This document shows, one piece after another, positions 15,876-25,442 of a stretch of 64,000 bases of DNA. The DNA is taken from contig NZ_JAMKQJ010000003.1 of NCBI RefSeq assembly GCF_024643205.1, forward strand, positions 452,691 through 516,690. Direction: 5' to 3'. The translations under genes and the position numbers were made by a program. The stretch comes from Parapedobacter tibetensis. GTDB taxonomy: Bacteria > Bacteroidota > Bacteroidia > Sphingobacteriales > Sphingobacteriaceae. Position 1 is the stretch's first letter, and each line of letters begins with the position of its first letter. The notes beneath the pieces were generated by a model. It saw only the letters and a program-made list of their open reading frames with translations. It had not been told where the DNA came from and made no database searches.

Positions 15876-16658
15876 ATGAAGCATGTCTTTTTGTTTACCT
15901 TATGTTTAAGTATGATGACCTTGGTGACGGCGCAGGATTTCTCGGCTTTTGAGGCCAAACGCCATATCCACCAAGGCGATACCCTTCCCTACCGAATACT
16001 ATATCCTGAGGGCTATGATCCCGAAGGGAGTTATCCGGTGCTGTTTTTTCTACATGGGGCAGGTGAGCGAGGGAATGACAACGAGAAACAACTTACCCAC
16101 GGCGGACAGCTGTTTTTGAATGAAGAGACAAGGCAGGGCTTCCCAGCCATTGTGATCTTCCCACAGTGCCCATCAAATTCGTATTGGAGCAATGTAGACA
16201 TACTGCCGCAGCCCAATGGAAGCCGCGAATTTCAGTTCAGTACAGGCGGAACCCCTACGGTGGCGATGCAGCTGTTTTTGAGTTTAGTAGACTATATCAT
16301 GAAAAAGGAAGCGGTAGATCAGCAGCGAGTATATATCGGGGGGCTATCGATGGGAGGAATGGGCACCTATGAAACCTTACGTCGCAAACCTCAATTGTTT
16401 GCTGCAGCATTTGCCATTTGCGGGGGCGACCATACATCCAATGTTGCGAAATATGCCCATATGCCGTTATGGATTTTCCATGGGGAACAAGATGATGTTG
16501 TACCGCCCACACATTCCCGGGTCATTGTGTACGAATTGCAACGATTGGGAGGCACCCCGAAATATACGTTTTATCCGGAGGCCAACCATAATAGCTGGGA
16601 TGCTGCTTTCGCCGAACCGGACTTGCTTCCTTGGTTGTTCGGTCATGTAAAGAAATGA
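15876..16658 (+). CDS. Secreted alpha/beta-hydrolase (esterase)
   Basis: The product has 260 residues. A signal peptide is visible (MKHVFLFTLCLSMMTLVTAQ). The oxyanion-region motif is in LFFLHGAGERGNDN. The nucleophile elbow is GGLSMGGMGTYE, the acid is probably in HGEQDDVVPP and the catalytic His in YPEANHNSWD. The layout matches the phospholipase/carboxylesterase or feruloyl-esterase-like group. The substrate is not evident, and the gene appears monocistronic. Confidence 0.82.
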   Translation: MKHVFLFTLCLSMMTLVTAQDFSAFEAKRHIHQGDTLPYRILYPEGYDPEGSYPVLFFLHGAGERGNDNEKQLTHGGQLFLNEETRQGFPAIVIFPQCPSNSYWSNVDILPQPNGSREFQFSTGGTPTVAMQLFLSLVDYIMKKEAVDQQRVYIGGLSMGGMGTYETLRRKPQLFAAAFAICGGDHTSNVAKYAHMPLWIFHGEQDDVVPPTHSRVIVYELQRLGGTPKYTFYPEANHNSWDAAFAEPDLLPWLFGHVKK

Positions 16659-16719
16659 GCGCTTGGCTGTAACACCAGCTTATCCGCAGGGTCTAATCGG
16701 TTAATAAAACTACGTTGGT

Positions 16720-17967
16720 ATGTCTGTCAAAATGTCCTACAAAGAGAATGTGAAGCTGTCGTTGCAATCGATCAGCAGCAACAAGCTACGTACATTTTTG
16801 ACGGCACTAATTATTGCTATTGGCATCACCGCTTTGGTAGGCATCCTTACTTCCATTGATGCGATCAAAAATTCCCTCACAGACTCGTTTTCAGCCATGG
16901 GCTCCAATTCGTTCAATATCCGCAATAGGGGATTGAATGTACAGATTGGAGGCGGCGGGACAAGAGCAAAACAGTTTCCACAAATCACCTATTACCAAGC
17001 AAAGGCCTTTAAGGACCAGTATGATTATCCGGCGGTGGTGTCCTTAAGCACGTATGCTTCATTTGGCGCGACGGCGAAGTATAAAAGTGAACAAACCAAT
17101 CCAAATATCAACGTGCTTGGGGCTGATGAGAACTACTTGGAAACTGCGGGATATAAGCTTTCCATTGGTCGCAATTTCTCACAGCGTGAAATCGAATATG
17201 GCAGCAATGTGGTTATCGTTGGATCCGAGGTTATCAAGCGGTTGTTCAAAGGCAACGAAGAACCGATCAATCAATTTGTCACCATCGGAAACAATCGTTA
17301 TACCATCATCGGCGTATTGGAAGACAAAGGGTCAAGCGCTGGGTTTGGCGGAGACAAGGCCTGTATCATTCCCCTGCTGAAGGCTCGGGCTGTAATGGCG
17401 TTGGGACGCCCTTCCTACACCATCACGGTGATGGCAGCCAATCCGCAGCAAACCGATGCGGCTATTGGGGAGGCCACGGCCATATTCCGCAATGTCCGCG
17501 GGGTAAGGGTTGGGCAGGAATCGAATTTTGAAATTACCAAGAGCGACGCAGTGGCTCAAATACTTATTGAAAGCCTTACCTATGTTACGATAGGCGCCAT
17601 TGTTATCGCCTTGATTACCCTCATTGGCGCTTCTATTGGATTAATGAACATTATGCTGGTGTCCGTTACCGAACGTACCCGCGAAATCGGTATCCGCAAG
17701 GCCATTGGTGCCACCCCAACGGTAATCCGCAGGCAATTTCTCACAGAGGCGGTAGTAATCTGCCTCATGGGTGGTTTCGCAGGCATATTTTTGGGGATAT
17801 TGATTGGCAATATATTGGCCGTGGTGATGGGAGCCAGTTTCATTATCCCTTGGAACTGGATGATTTTGGGTGTGGTCGTATGCGTGGGGGTTGGAATGAT
17901 ATCGGGGTACTACCCAGCCTCCAAGGCATCAAAGCTCGACCCAGTGGAGGCACTTCGATATGAATAG
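16720..17967 (+). CDS. MacB/FtsX-type ABC transporter permease
   Basis: The product has 415 residues. One N-terminal transmembrane helix (FLTALIIAIGITALVGILTS) is followed by a large periplasmic MacB-type domain (about 50-270). Three C-terminal helices follow, with the FtsX-family coupling motif VSVTERTREIGIRKAIGATP. The end, PASKASKLDPVEALRYE, is typical of the family. Partner ATPase and membrane-fusion genes are not adjacent, so it is an orphan permease here. Likely roles are export of peptides or lipids, or envelope mechanotransmission. Confidence 0.88.
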   Translation: MSVKMSYKENVKLSLQSISSNKLRTFLTALIIAIGITALVGILTSIDAIKNSLTDSFSAMGSNSFNIRNRGLNVQIGGGGTRAKQFPQITYYQAKAFKDQYDYPAVVSLSTYASFGATAKYKSEQTNPNINVLGADENYLETAGYKLSIGRNFSQREIEYGSNVVIVGSEVIKRLFKGNEEPINQFVTIGNNRYTIIGVLEDKGSSAGFGGDKACIIPLLKARAVMALGRPSYTITVMAANPQQTDAAIGEATAIFRNVRGVRVGQESNFEITKSDAVAQILIESLTYVTIGAIVIALITLIGASIGLMNIMLVSVTERTREIGIRKAIGATPTVIRRQFLTEAVVICLMGGFAGIFLGILIGNILAVVMGASFIIPWNWMILGVVVCVGVGMISGYYPASKASKLDPVEALRYE

Positions 17968-17979
17968 CAGTAATTTCGC

Positions 17980-19695
17980 CTATAAGTTGCCTTTCCTTAA
18001 TTCCCCAGTAGCGTAATCCACTGCCCTTGCCGCTAACGCCATGTAAGTTAGTGAAGGATTTTGTGTGGCTGTAGAGGTCATGCAGGCTCCATCAGTCACA
18101 AATACGTTTTTACAGGCATGCAATTGATTCCACTTGTTCAGGAGCGAAGTCTTCGGATCATGACCCATACGTACTCCACCCATTTCGTGGATGTCTAGCC
18201 CTGGTATACGGTCATCATTGCGTGGGCTAATGTTTTTGAATCCTGCTGCGTCAAACATTTCGCTCATCCGGTCAAAGTAATCCTGCCGCATTTTCCGGTC
18301 GTCTTCCTGATAATCTACCGATATGCTAAGCTGCGGTATTTCCCACGTATCTTTTTTGTCAGGGTCGAGGCGCACATAGTTGCTTTCCCGTGGCACAGTC
18401 TCGCCCATCATGTGCGAATGAACCTGCCAGTTGCCAAGCTGAGGCTTGATCAATTGATCCTTTAACGTCCCGCCAACCTTTCCGGTATCGCGCACTTCTC
18501 CCCTGCGGGCACCGAAAGCCGCGGCCCAGCCGCGCAAAAAATCGGTTTCTTGTTTATGGAGATTTCGGAAACGGGGAATGTATCCCCCTCCTGCCGGATT
18601 CCGCCCGTCGGTTTTGTATTCCAGTAAGCCTTCATAATCCGCACTGATGACCGCGCTATAGTTGTGGAAAGCCACATACTTGCCCATCAGTCCGTAGTCA
18701 TTGCCCAACCCCTCCGGAAAGCGGTTGGATTTGGAATTGAGCAGGATCAGGTTGGTATTGAGCGCCGAGGCATTGACAAAGATCACCGGAGCGAAAAAAT
18801 CGATTTCTTCCTTGGTATTGGCGTCGATTACTTTTACCCCTGTGGCTTTCCCTTTTCCCTCATCATAAATAATGGAGTGTACCACCGAAAAAGGCCGCAA
18901 TGTAAGGTTCCCTGTTTTTTCGGCCCAAGGTAAAGTGGAAGCATTGCTGCTGAAATAACCACCGAATGGGCACCCACGCTGGCATAGCGTCCGGTGTTGG
19001 CATTTTACCCGGCCCTGCTCGATATGGATAGGCTGGGGGCTGGAGAGGTGCGCGCAACGTGCACTGATAAGGTGCCTATCGGGGTATTGCTTTCCCAATA
19101 CCTGTTTAAAGTGATCTTCTACAGCGTTGAGTTGATATCCGGGTAGAAATTCCCCATCGGGCAGTGCCGCCACACCGTCCTTATTACCAGAGATACCGGC
19201 AAATCGCTCCACATGGCTATACCAAGGTGCAATGTCCCGGTAACGGATGGGCCAGTCGACCGCAAAGCCATCACGGGCAGGGCCCTCGAAATCGAAGTCG
19301 CTCCAACGTTGTGTTTGACGGGCCCAAGTGAGCGACTTGCCCCCCACTTGATACCCACGTATCCAGTCAAACGGTTTCTGTTGCACATACGGATGATCTA
19401 CATCCTTCACAAAAAAATGTTGGGAATCTTCATGGTAGGCATAACAGCGGTTGATGACAGGGTTCTTCTTCCGATCTTCAAGTGGTATTTCGTTGCGGTG
19501 TTCGAACTCATAGGGATACATATTGGTAGTGGGATAGTCTTTTACGTGTTTCACGTCCCTACCTCGCTCCAGTACCAGTGTTTTGAGTCCTTTTTCCGTC
19601 AGTTCCTTGGCCGCCCAGCCTCCGCTGATTCCCGATCCGATTACGATGGCATCAAAGGTGCGTTCTTTAATGCTGTCTATCGTTATGTTTGACAT
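17980..19695 (-). CDS. GMC-family FAD oxidoreductase, large subunit
   Basis: The product has 571 residues. The FAD dinucleotide-binding motif is at the N-terminus (VIGSGISGGWAAKELTEKG, then VLERG). The C-terminal GMC signature includes HEMGGVRMGHDP and TQNPSLTYMALAARAVDY. Such proteins oxidise sugars or polyols and pass electrons to a small subunit, whose gene lies 22 bp upstream. The pair resembles gluconate-2-dehydrogenase/glucoside-3-dehydrogenase systems common in Bacteroidota. Convergent with the ABC permease gene. Confidence 0.88.
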   Translation of the reverse strand: MSNITIDSIKERTFDAIVIGSGISGGWAAKELTEKGLKTLVLERGRDVKHVKDYPTTNMYPYEFEHRNEIPLEDRKKNPVINRCYAYHEDSQHFFVKDVDHPYVQQKPFDWIRGYQVGGKSLTWARQTQRWSDFDFEGPARDGFAVDWPIRYRDIAPWYSHVERFAGISGNKDGVAALPDGEFLPGYQLNAVEDHFKQVLGKQYPDRHLISARCAHLSSPQPIHIEQGRVKCQHRTLCQRGCPFGGYFSSNASTLPWAEKTGNLTLRPFSVVHSIIYDEGKGKATGVKVIDANTKEEIDFFAPVIFVNASALNTNLILLNSKSNRFPEGLGNDYGLMGKYVAFHNYSAVISADYEGLLEYKTDGRNPAGGGYIPRFRNLHKQETDFLRGWAAAFGARRGEVRDTGKVGGTLKDQLIKPQLGNWQVHSHMMGETVPRESNYVRLDPDKKDTWEIPQLSISVDYQEDDRKMRQDYFDRMSEMFDAAGFKNISPRNDDRIPGLDIHEMGGVRMGHDPKTSLLNKWNQLHACKNVFVTDGACMTSTATQNPSLTYMALAARAVDYATGELRKGNL

Positions 19696-19717
19696 TGTTG
19701 TTTTTTTATGAGTTCAA

Positions 19718-20251
19718 TCATGCCTTAGCATATCCATCATACCGCCCCGGCACCAGCTCGTACTTCACCAGATTGGTCATCACATACTCAGAGTTCATAT
19801 ACCCTTGGATGGCTCTTCTTTTCGTTATACCATAAAATTTACCGATGGATTCATCTGGAGCGTTGCCATCCTGTACGGATTGCAATAGAGCTTCCTTTTT
19901 GGCAGGGTCGGCATCAGCAAAGGAGCTGCCTAGCTCATTCGGCGCCCACTTGGCAAACGCATTGAGCCCAGCGGAAAATGCTTGCTGGTCTTCCGGACTA
20001 TGGCAATCGTCTACCATCTTCAGCACAAACAGGTGAAGGAGCAGTTCTTTGCCCCCAGGTGTGTCCGTCGCCGGAATGAGCGCTTCCACTAATTCGGCCA
20101 ACAAATTTTCATCGGCCTCACTGATATCCAAGTTATTCAGGGCAACTGTGGCGCTACCCGACTGCCGATAGCAAGCCGGCAACACCATGGCACCACCAGC
20201 AATGATGAGTAAGTTGCGAAGTGCTGTCCGTCTATTTATTCGTTTGTCCAT
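19718..20251 (-). CDS. Gluconate 2-dehydrogenase subunit 3-like protein
   Basis: The product has 177 residues. The N-terminus has twin arginines before a hydrophobic stretch ending in a lipobox-like LPAC (RINRRTALRNLLIIAGG), so it is probably a Tat-exported lipoprotein or anchored protein. The body (LAELVEALIPATDTPGGKEL, then GFYGITKRRAIQGYMNSEYV-type sequence near the C-terminus) matches the subunit 3 family. It accompanies and probably exports the GMC oxidoreductase encoded immediately downstream. Confidence 0.82.
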   Translation of the reverse strand: MDKRINRRTALRNLLIIAGGAMVLPACYRQSGSATVALNNLDISEADENLLAELVEALIPATDTPGGKELLLHLFVLKMVDDCHSPEDQQAFSAGLNAFAKWAPNELGSSFADADPAKKEALLQSVQDGNAPDESIGKFYGITKRRAIQGYMNSEYVMTNLVKYELVPGRYDGYAKA

Positions 20252-20402
20252 CGAATCGATTTCTTCTCCAATCTTATGATAACGCTAAATTAAAAAAATA
20301 TCTTTTTTTGAGCGCTTTAAATGCCACTAAAGGATAATATAACCCTATTACAAAGCTACATAAAATTTAATGTTATCGTATGCTTGGATGAATCGCTTTC
20401 GG

Positions 20403-22340
20403 TTACCATCCAATCCCATAATCCTCTCCATTATTGCTGCTTCCGCCCCACAGTGAGCCATGTTTATGATCAATGAAAATCGCATTGATTGGTCCGCTTG
20501 TGCGATTGCCGAGCCTTACCTGATAGCCCATAGTTTTCAGTTTATCTACTATTTCCTGCGGAGTGTCTCTGCCTACTAAGATGCTTCCGGGTCGCGGCAT
20601 TCTATCCTTGAATTGTGTGCCACCAAGAGACAACCATAATTGGTTGCTGTTGATGTTGGCCGCCTCCGTGGCCTGTTGTACGGTCATATCAAACTCCACC
20701 ATATTGAGGAAGAATTGCAGGAGGTTTTGATCTTGTGTATCGCCTCCTTGAACGGCAAAGGACAAATATGGTTTGCCTTCCTTGAGGGCCATGGACGGCG
20801 TCAAGGTCACCCGAGGCCGCTTACCCGGAGCCACCACATTGAATGGATCGATGATGGAGTCGAGCACAAAACTTTGCATACGTTGGCTTAAACCAATGCC
20901 CGTGCGACCGGCAATACAGGCGGGGAGCCACCCGCCACTCGGCGTAATGGATACCACCCATCCTTCGGCATCCGCCGCTTCCACGCTGGTCGTACCGCGT
21001 AATAGTCGGTCGTTATATAGACTATCTGCATTGACAGATGATGCATAGTCAAATTCGAGCTCGCCACTCAGCGCTCCGGCAGCATCGTGCTTGGGCACAA
21101 AATTTTCCAGTTCTTCCAGGCCGGAGGTATCGGCCAACAGTTTCTGGCGTTGAGTCAACAGGGCTTTGAACGGGTTAGTTTTACCTTCATAGGGATACGG
21201 GTCACCGGGTTGCGGATTGGGGTCGTTACGGTTGGGGTCAATCAGTTTGGCCCGTTCCTTGGCATATCCCTTGCTCAGCAATCCCTTTATGGGTGGCCGG
21301 GGTGAAAAATAAGGGTCGCCATAGTAAAAGTCGCGGTCAGCAAAAGCCAAGTTCATGCTTTGGTATACCGTATGGATATATTCGGCAGAATTATAACCCA
21401 TGGCTTTCAGGTCGAAATCCTCAAGGAGGTTAAGCGCCTGTAACATTGCTGGCCCCTGTGTCCACTCCTGTAATTTGTATACGTCTATCCCTTTATAGTT
21501 GGTCATCAGTGGTTCTTCTTCGATGGGCTTCCAATTGGCCAGATCCTCCATCGTGAATAGCCCTCCTTGTTCGCTACTGCTCCTTACAATTTCTTCGGCA
21601 ATGTCTCCTTTATAGAATCGGTCATAGGCGGCCATAATGGCTTCCTTGCGGGTTTTGCCTTGTTTAAGGGCATGTTGTTCGGCTGCCACCATTTTTTCAA
21701 GCGTGGCCAGCAGGTCTTTTTGTACGAAGATTTCGCCCGGCACCGGAGCCTCCCGCTCTTCACCTTCATGGGGGAGGAACACCGCCTTACTATAGGGCCA
21801 CTGTTTGATGCGATCTTTGCCGCGTTCCATGCTATTGGCCGTTTGTGCATCGATGGGGTATCCAGCAGCCAGCTCCATAGCAGGACTAAGGACTTCTTTG
21901 AGGCTCAGTTTGCCGTATTCAGCCAACATGTAGCAGATCCCGCCGGGAGTGCCGGGTGTTACAGCGGCCAGTGGGCCATATTCTGGAGGAAATGCAAAAC
22001 CTTTTTCCTTAAAAAACGAAGGTGTGGCTCCCGTGGGGGCCACACCCAATGCATTGATAGCGATGACCTTTCCAGTATTGGGGTTGTAAATGAGTGCTTG
22101 GGTTTCGCCACCCCAACTCAGCACATCCCACATGGTACAGGTGGCGGCCAACATGGCGCAGGCGGCATCCACAGCATTGCCTCCCCGCTCAAACACCAAG
22201 GCTCCGGCAGTTGCTGCCAAGGGCTTGCCTGTGATAGCCATCCAATGCTTGCCATGGAGGGGTGGTTTTTGGGTGGGTTGAGCAATAGTATGCATGCTTA
22301 ATACCAAGCACAATACAGATGGAATCAAATAACGTTTCAT
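20403..22340 (-). CDS. ggt: Gamma-glutamyltransferase
   Basis: The product has 645 residues with a signal peptide (MKRYLIPSVLCLVLSMHTIA). It is a periplasmic Ntn-hydrolase that cleaves gamma-glutamyl bonds such as in glutathione-like peptides. The precursor self-cleaves before a Thr; RGTTSVEAADAEGWVVSITP contains the expected site. The VFERGGNAVDAACAM and PGTPGGICYML segments in the large subunit and the late PSGGWLPA segment are family features. Some substrate-binding stretches differ from E. coli Ggt, so it may belong to a divergent subgroup. Confidence 0.85.
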   Translation of the reverse strand: MKRYLIPSVLCLVLSMHTIAQPTQKPPLHGKHWMAITGKPLAATAGALVFERGGNAVDAACAMLAATCTMWDVLSWGGETQALIYNPNTGKVIAINALGVAPTGATPSFFKEKGFAFPPEYGPLAAVTPGTPGGICYMLAEYGKLSLKEVLSPAMELAAGYPIDAQTANSMERGKDRIKQWPYSKAVFLPHEGEEREAPVPGEIFVQKDLLATLEKMVAAEQHALKQGKTRKEAIMAAYDRFYKGDIAEEIVRSSSEQGGLFTMEDLANWKPIEEEPLMTNYKGIDVYKLQEWTQGPAMLQALNLLEDFDLKAMGYNSAEYIHTVYQSMNLAFADRDFYYGDPYFSPRPPIKGLLSKGYAKERAKLIDPNRNDPNPQPGDPYPYEGKTNPFKALLTQRQKLLADTSGLEELENFVPKHDAAGALSGELEFDYASSVNADSLYNDRLLRGTTSVEAADAEGWVVSITPSGGWLPACIAGRTGIGLSQRMQSFVLDSIIDPFNVVAPGKRPRVTLTPSMALKEGKPYLSFAVQGGDTQDQNLLQFFLNMVEFDMTVQQATEAANINSNQLWLSLGGTQFKDRMPRPGSILVGRDTPQEIVDKLKTMGYQVRLGNRTSGPINAIFIDHKHGSLWGGSSNNGEDYGIGW

Positions 22341-22538
22341 TTTTTCAATGGATAGTTATACTAATGGATAGTTGGCAAAAGAAAGAGGGGCATGTTGTGA
22401 AAACAGTCCTTATGGATAAAGGTAAAGTTTATCTGTGAAAATCAACGCGCTGCGTTTGTAAATTGTTAGTTAATGTTTAGGCTAAGTAGGTACTTAGGCT
22501 TCACCCCACTTTCAAGCTTCGATCTCCATAAATAGTTC

Positions 22539-25340
22539 CTACGACGACAGGTATCCTTTTAAAAATTTGGCGGTATGCATATCTGATTTTTTTATCATTT
22601 CCTCAGGGGTTCCGGCAAAGACTAAATTACCGCCCTTTTCGCCACCTTCAGGGCCAATGTCGATGACCCAATCAGCACTCTTAATCATGTCCATGTTATG
22701 CTCGATAACGATGATACTGTTGCCTTGTGCAATGAGGGCGTCAAATGATTTAAGTAATTTCTTGATGTCGTGAAAATGTAATCCGGTGGTTGGCTCGTCA
22801 AAGATAAACAGGGTGTTTTTGCTGTTGTTCCCTTTTATAAGGAAAGAAGCAAGTTTGATGCGCTGGGCTTCTCCACCAGATAAGGTGCTCGATGATTGAC
22901 CCAACTTCACATATCCGAGGCCAACATCGGCCAGTGGTTGCAGCTTAGCCATGATTTTAGGTTGGCTGGCAAAAAAGCCTAACGCTTCATCCACGCTTAG
23001 CGCCAAGATATCCGCGACATTTTTTTCGCCCCAAGTGATGTCAAGCACATGCTGCTTGAAGCGCTTGCCTCCACATGCTTCACAAGGAAGTATGATGTCA
23101 GCCATGAATTGCATCTCGATTTTCACCTCTCCTTCACCTTGGCATACATCACAGCGGCCACCTTCCACGTTGAAGGAAAAGGCTGCGGGTTTCAACCCGG
23201 CAGCTTTGGCAGCGGATTGAGCACTGTACAATGCCCTGATTTCATCCCAGGCTTTCACATAAGTTACAGGGTTGGAGCGCGATGAGCGGCCAATGGGGTT
23301 CTGGTCCACCAGCTCGATCTGCTCCACACGTTGGATATCGCCATCGATACCATCATAGAGACCGGTTTGCTCACCGGAATAGTTGCCGATGGCTTTCTGT
23401 AAGGCTGGGTATAAGATGCGTTTCACCAACGATGTTTTACCGGAACCAGAAACGCCAGTTATGACGGTGAATACGTTCAGGGGAAAATGTACATCAATGC
23501 CTTTCAAGTTGTTTTCACGGGCTCCCTTGATGATTATTGTATCGTGCCATTTACGACGGCTTGTTGGCACATGGATACGGTCTTTGCCACTTAGGTATTT
23601 GCCGGTAAGGCTATTGGTATCACGCAAGATTTCATCATAAGTACCATCAAATACCAACTGACCGCCATTTATTCCCGCCTCGGGTCCAATGTCTATCAAG
23701 TAGTCGGCTGCTTGCATCATTTCCTGTTCATGCTCCACCACCAGCACGGTATTGCCCACGTTGCGTAGGGCTTTCAACACACCAATAAGGCGTTGGGTAT
23801 CGCGAGGATGCAAGCCGATACTCGGTTCATCAAGGACATAGATGGAGCCAACCAGCGAGCTGCCAAGGGAAGTGGCCAAATTGATACGTTGGGATTCCCC
23901 ACCAGATAATGTGTTGGAGAGGCGGTTCAGTGTGAGGTAACCCAAACCCACATCGGTGAGGAATTGTAGGCGGTTGCAGATTTCGGTAAGGAGACGTTTG
24001 GCAATTTTTGCATCATTCTCCGATAATTGGAGACTTTGAAAAAACGCCAAAGCAGTGTCCAATGGCATCAATACCACGTCAGCGATGGCCTTGTCATTTA
24101 CCTTCACATAGGAGGCATCCTTGCGGAGACGTGTACCTTTGCATTCGGGACAATCCGTTTTGCCTCGGTAACGCGAGAGCATCACCCGGTATTGGATTTT
24201 GTAAGTCTGTTCTTCGAGTTCCTCAAAAAATTTATTTAGCCCATTAAAATATTGATTGCCTGTCCAGAGTAATTCTTGCTGCGCCGTGGTCAGGTCGGCA
24301 TAGGAGCGGTGGATAGGGAAATCAAATTTAATGGAATTACGCACTAATTGTTGCAGCCAATCGCCCATTTTTTCGCCCCGCCAAGGGGCAATGGCTCCGT
24401 CGTATACCGAGCGGCTTTTGTCAGGGATGACTAGATCTGGGTCTATACCAATGATGCGGCCATACCCCTCGCAGCGTTTGCAGGCCCCGTAAGGATTGTT
24501 GAAACTGAAGAAATTGGGGCTTGGCTCTTCAAAGGTGATGCCATCGAGCTCGAAGCGGTCTGAAAATGCATGCATCTGCTCATTTACCCCAATATAGCAG
24601 TCGCCTTTGCCCTCAAAAAAGGCCGTTTGGATGGAATCAGCTATACGGGCTTCAGTATCTTCCTCCCCGTCTACAGCAATGCGGTCTACGACAATATATA
24701 GGCTACCGGCTTTGGCAGTACGATTTTCAACGGTGTTGTCTTCCAAAATGGATTCGATTTTCCATATGGTTTCCTCGTAGATCACACGCACAAATCCCTT
24801 TTGCAGCAAGATAGCTAGTTCTTCCTTCAGTTTCCTATTGTTGCTGGGATGCAGGGGGGCGCTAATGGTGGCCACGGTACCTTGGGGCAACCCGGTAATG
24901 AAGCGGGTCACGGTGCTCACGGTATCTTTCTTCACCTCCTCTCCGGAAACAGGCGAATATGTTTTGCCAATACGCGCATAAAGCAGCTTGAGGTAATCGT
25001 AGATTTCGGTGGAAGTGCCTACCGTAGAGCGTGGGTTGCTGGTGATGACCCGTTGCTCGATGGCTATGGCAGGAGCGATACCCTTGATGTAATCCACCTC
25101 GGGTTTGCTCATCCGCCCCATAAACTGCCGGGCATAGGACGAGAGGCTTTCCACGTAGCGGCGCTGCCCCTCGGCATAGAGTGTGTCAAAGGCGAGTGAG
25201 GATTTGCCAGAACCCGACATGCCTGTGATGACTACGAGTTTGTTTTTGGGTATGGCCACATCCACATTTTTCAGGTTGTGCACACGTGCGCCCTTGATGA
25301 TGATATGAGTCTTTGGATTGGGTGTTGTTACTTCATTCAT
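22539..25340 (-). CDS. uvrA: Excinuclease ABC subunit A
   Basis: The product has 933 residues, the usual size. It is the damage-recognition ATPase of nucleotide excision repair. Two ABC modules are visible: Walker A GMSGSGKSSLAFDTLYAEGQ and GVSGSGKTSLV, signatures LSGGESQRINLA and LSGGEAQRIKLA, and Walker B VLDEPSIGLHP and IFDEPTTGLHF. Zinc-binding cysteines are seen in CPECKGTRL and in CDVCQGEGE with CEACGGKRF. UvrB and UvrC are not in the window. Confidence 0.95.
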   Translation of the reverse strand: MNEVTTPNPKTHIIIKGARVHNLKNVDVAIPKNKLVVITGMSGSGKSSLAFDTLYAEGQRRYVESLSSYARQFMGRMSKPEVDYIKGIAPAIAIEQRVITSNPRSTVGTSTEIYDYLKLLYARIGKTYSPVSGEEVKKDTVSTVTRFITGLPQGTVATISAPLHPSNNRKLKEELAILLQKGFVRVIYEETIWKIESILEDNTVENRTAKAGSLYIVVDRIAVDGEEDTEARIADSIQTAFFEGKGDCYIGVNEQMHAFSDRFELDGITFEEPSPNFFSFNNPYGACKRCEGYGRIIGIDPDLVIPDKSRSVYDGAIAPWRGEKMGDWLQQLVRNSIKFDFPIHRSYADLTTAQQELLWTGNQYFNGLNKFFEELEEQTYKIQYRVMLSRYRGKTDCPECKGTRLRKDASYVKVNDKAIADVVLMPLDTALAFFQSLQLSENDAKIAKRLLTEICNRLQFLTDVGLGYLTLNRLSNTLSGGESQRINLATSLGSSLVGSIYVLDEPSIGLHPRDTQRLIGVLKALRNVGNTVLVVEHEQEMMQAADYLIDIGPEAGINGGQLVFDGTYDEILRDTNSLTGKYLSGKDRIHVPTSRRKWHDTIIIKGARENNLKGIDVHFPLNVFTVITGVSGSGKTSLVKRILYPALQKAIGNYSGEQTGLYDGIDGDIQRVEQIELVDQNPIGRSSRSNPVTYVKAWDEIRALYSAQSAAKAAGLKPAAFSFNVEGGRCDVCQGEGEVKIEMQFMADIILPCEACGGKRFKQHVLDITWGEKNVADILALSVDEALGFFASQPKIMAKLQPLADVGLGYVKLGQSSSTLSGGEAQRIKLASFLIKGNNSKNTLFIFDEPTTGLHFHDIKKLLKSFDALIAQGNSIIVIEHNMDMIKSADWVIDIGPEGGEKGGNLVFAGTPEEMIKKSDMHTAKFLKGYLSS

Positions 25341-25442
25341 ATGGATAAGCGATCCACAGCCCTATGTTTCGACATCCTGCGGAGCGGAGGGCAAAAATAC
25401 GGATATTTCTTTGCATTTTAGACCCAATGGGTTCTCAAAGGA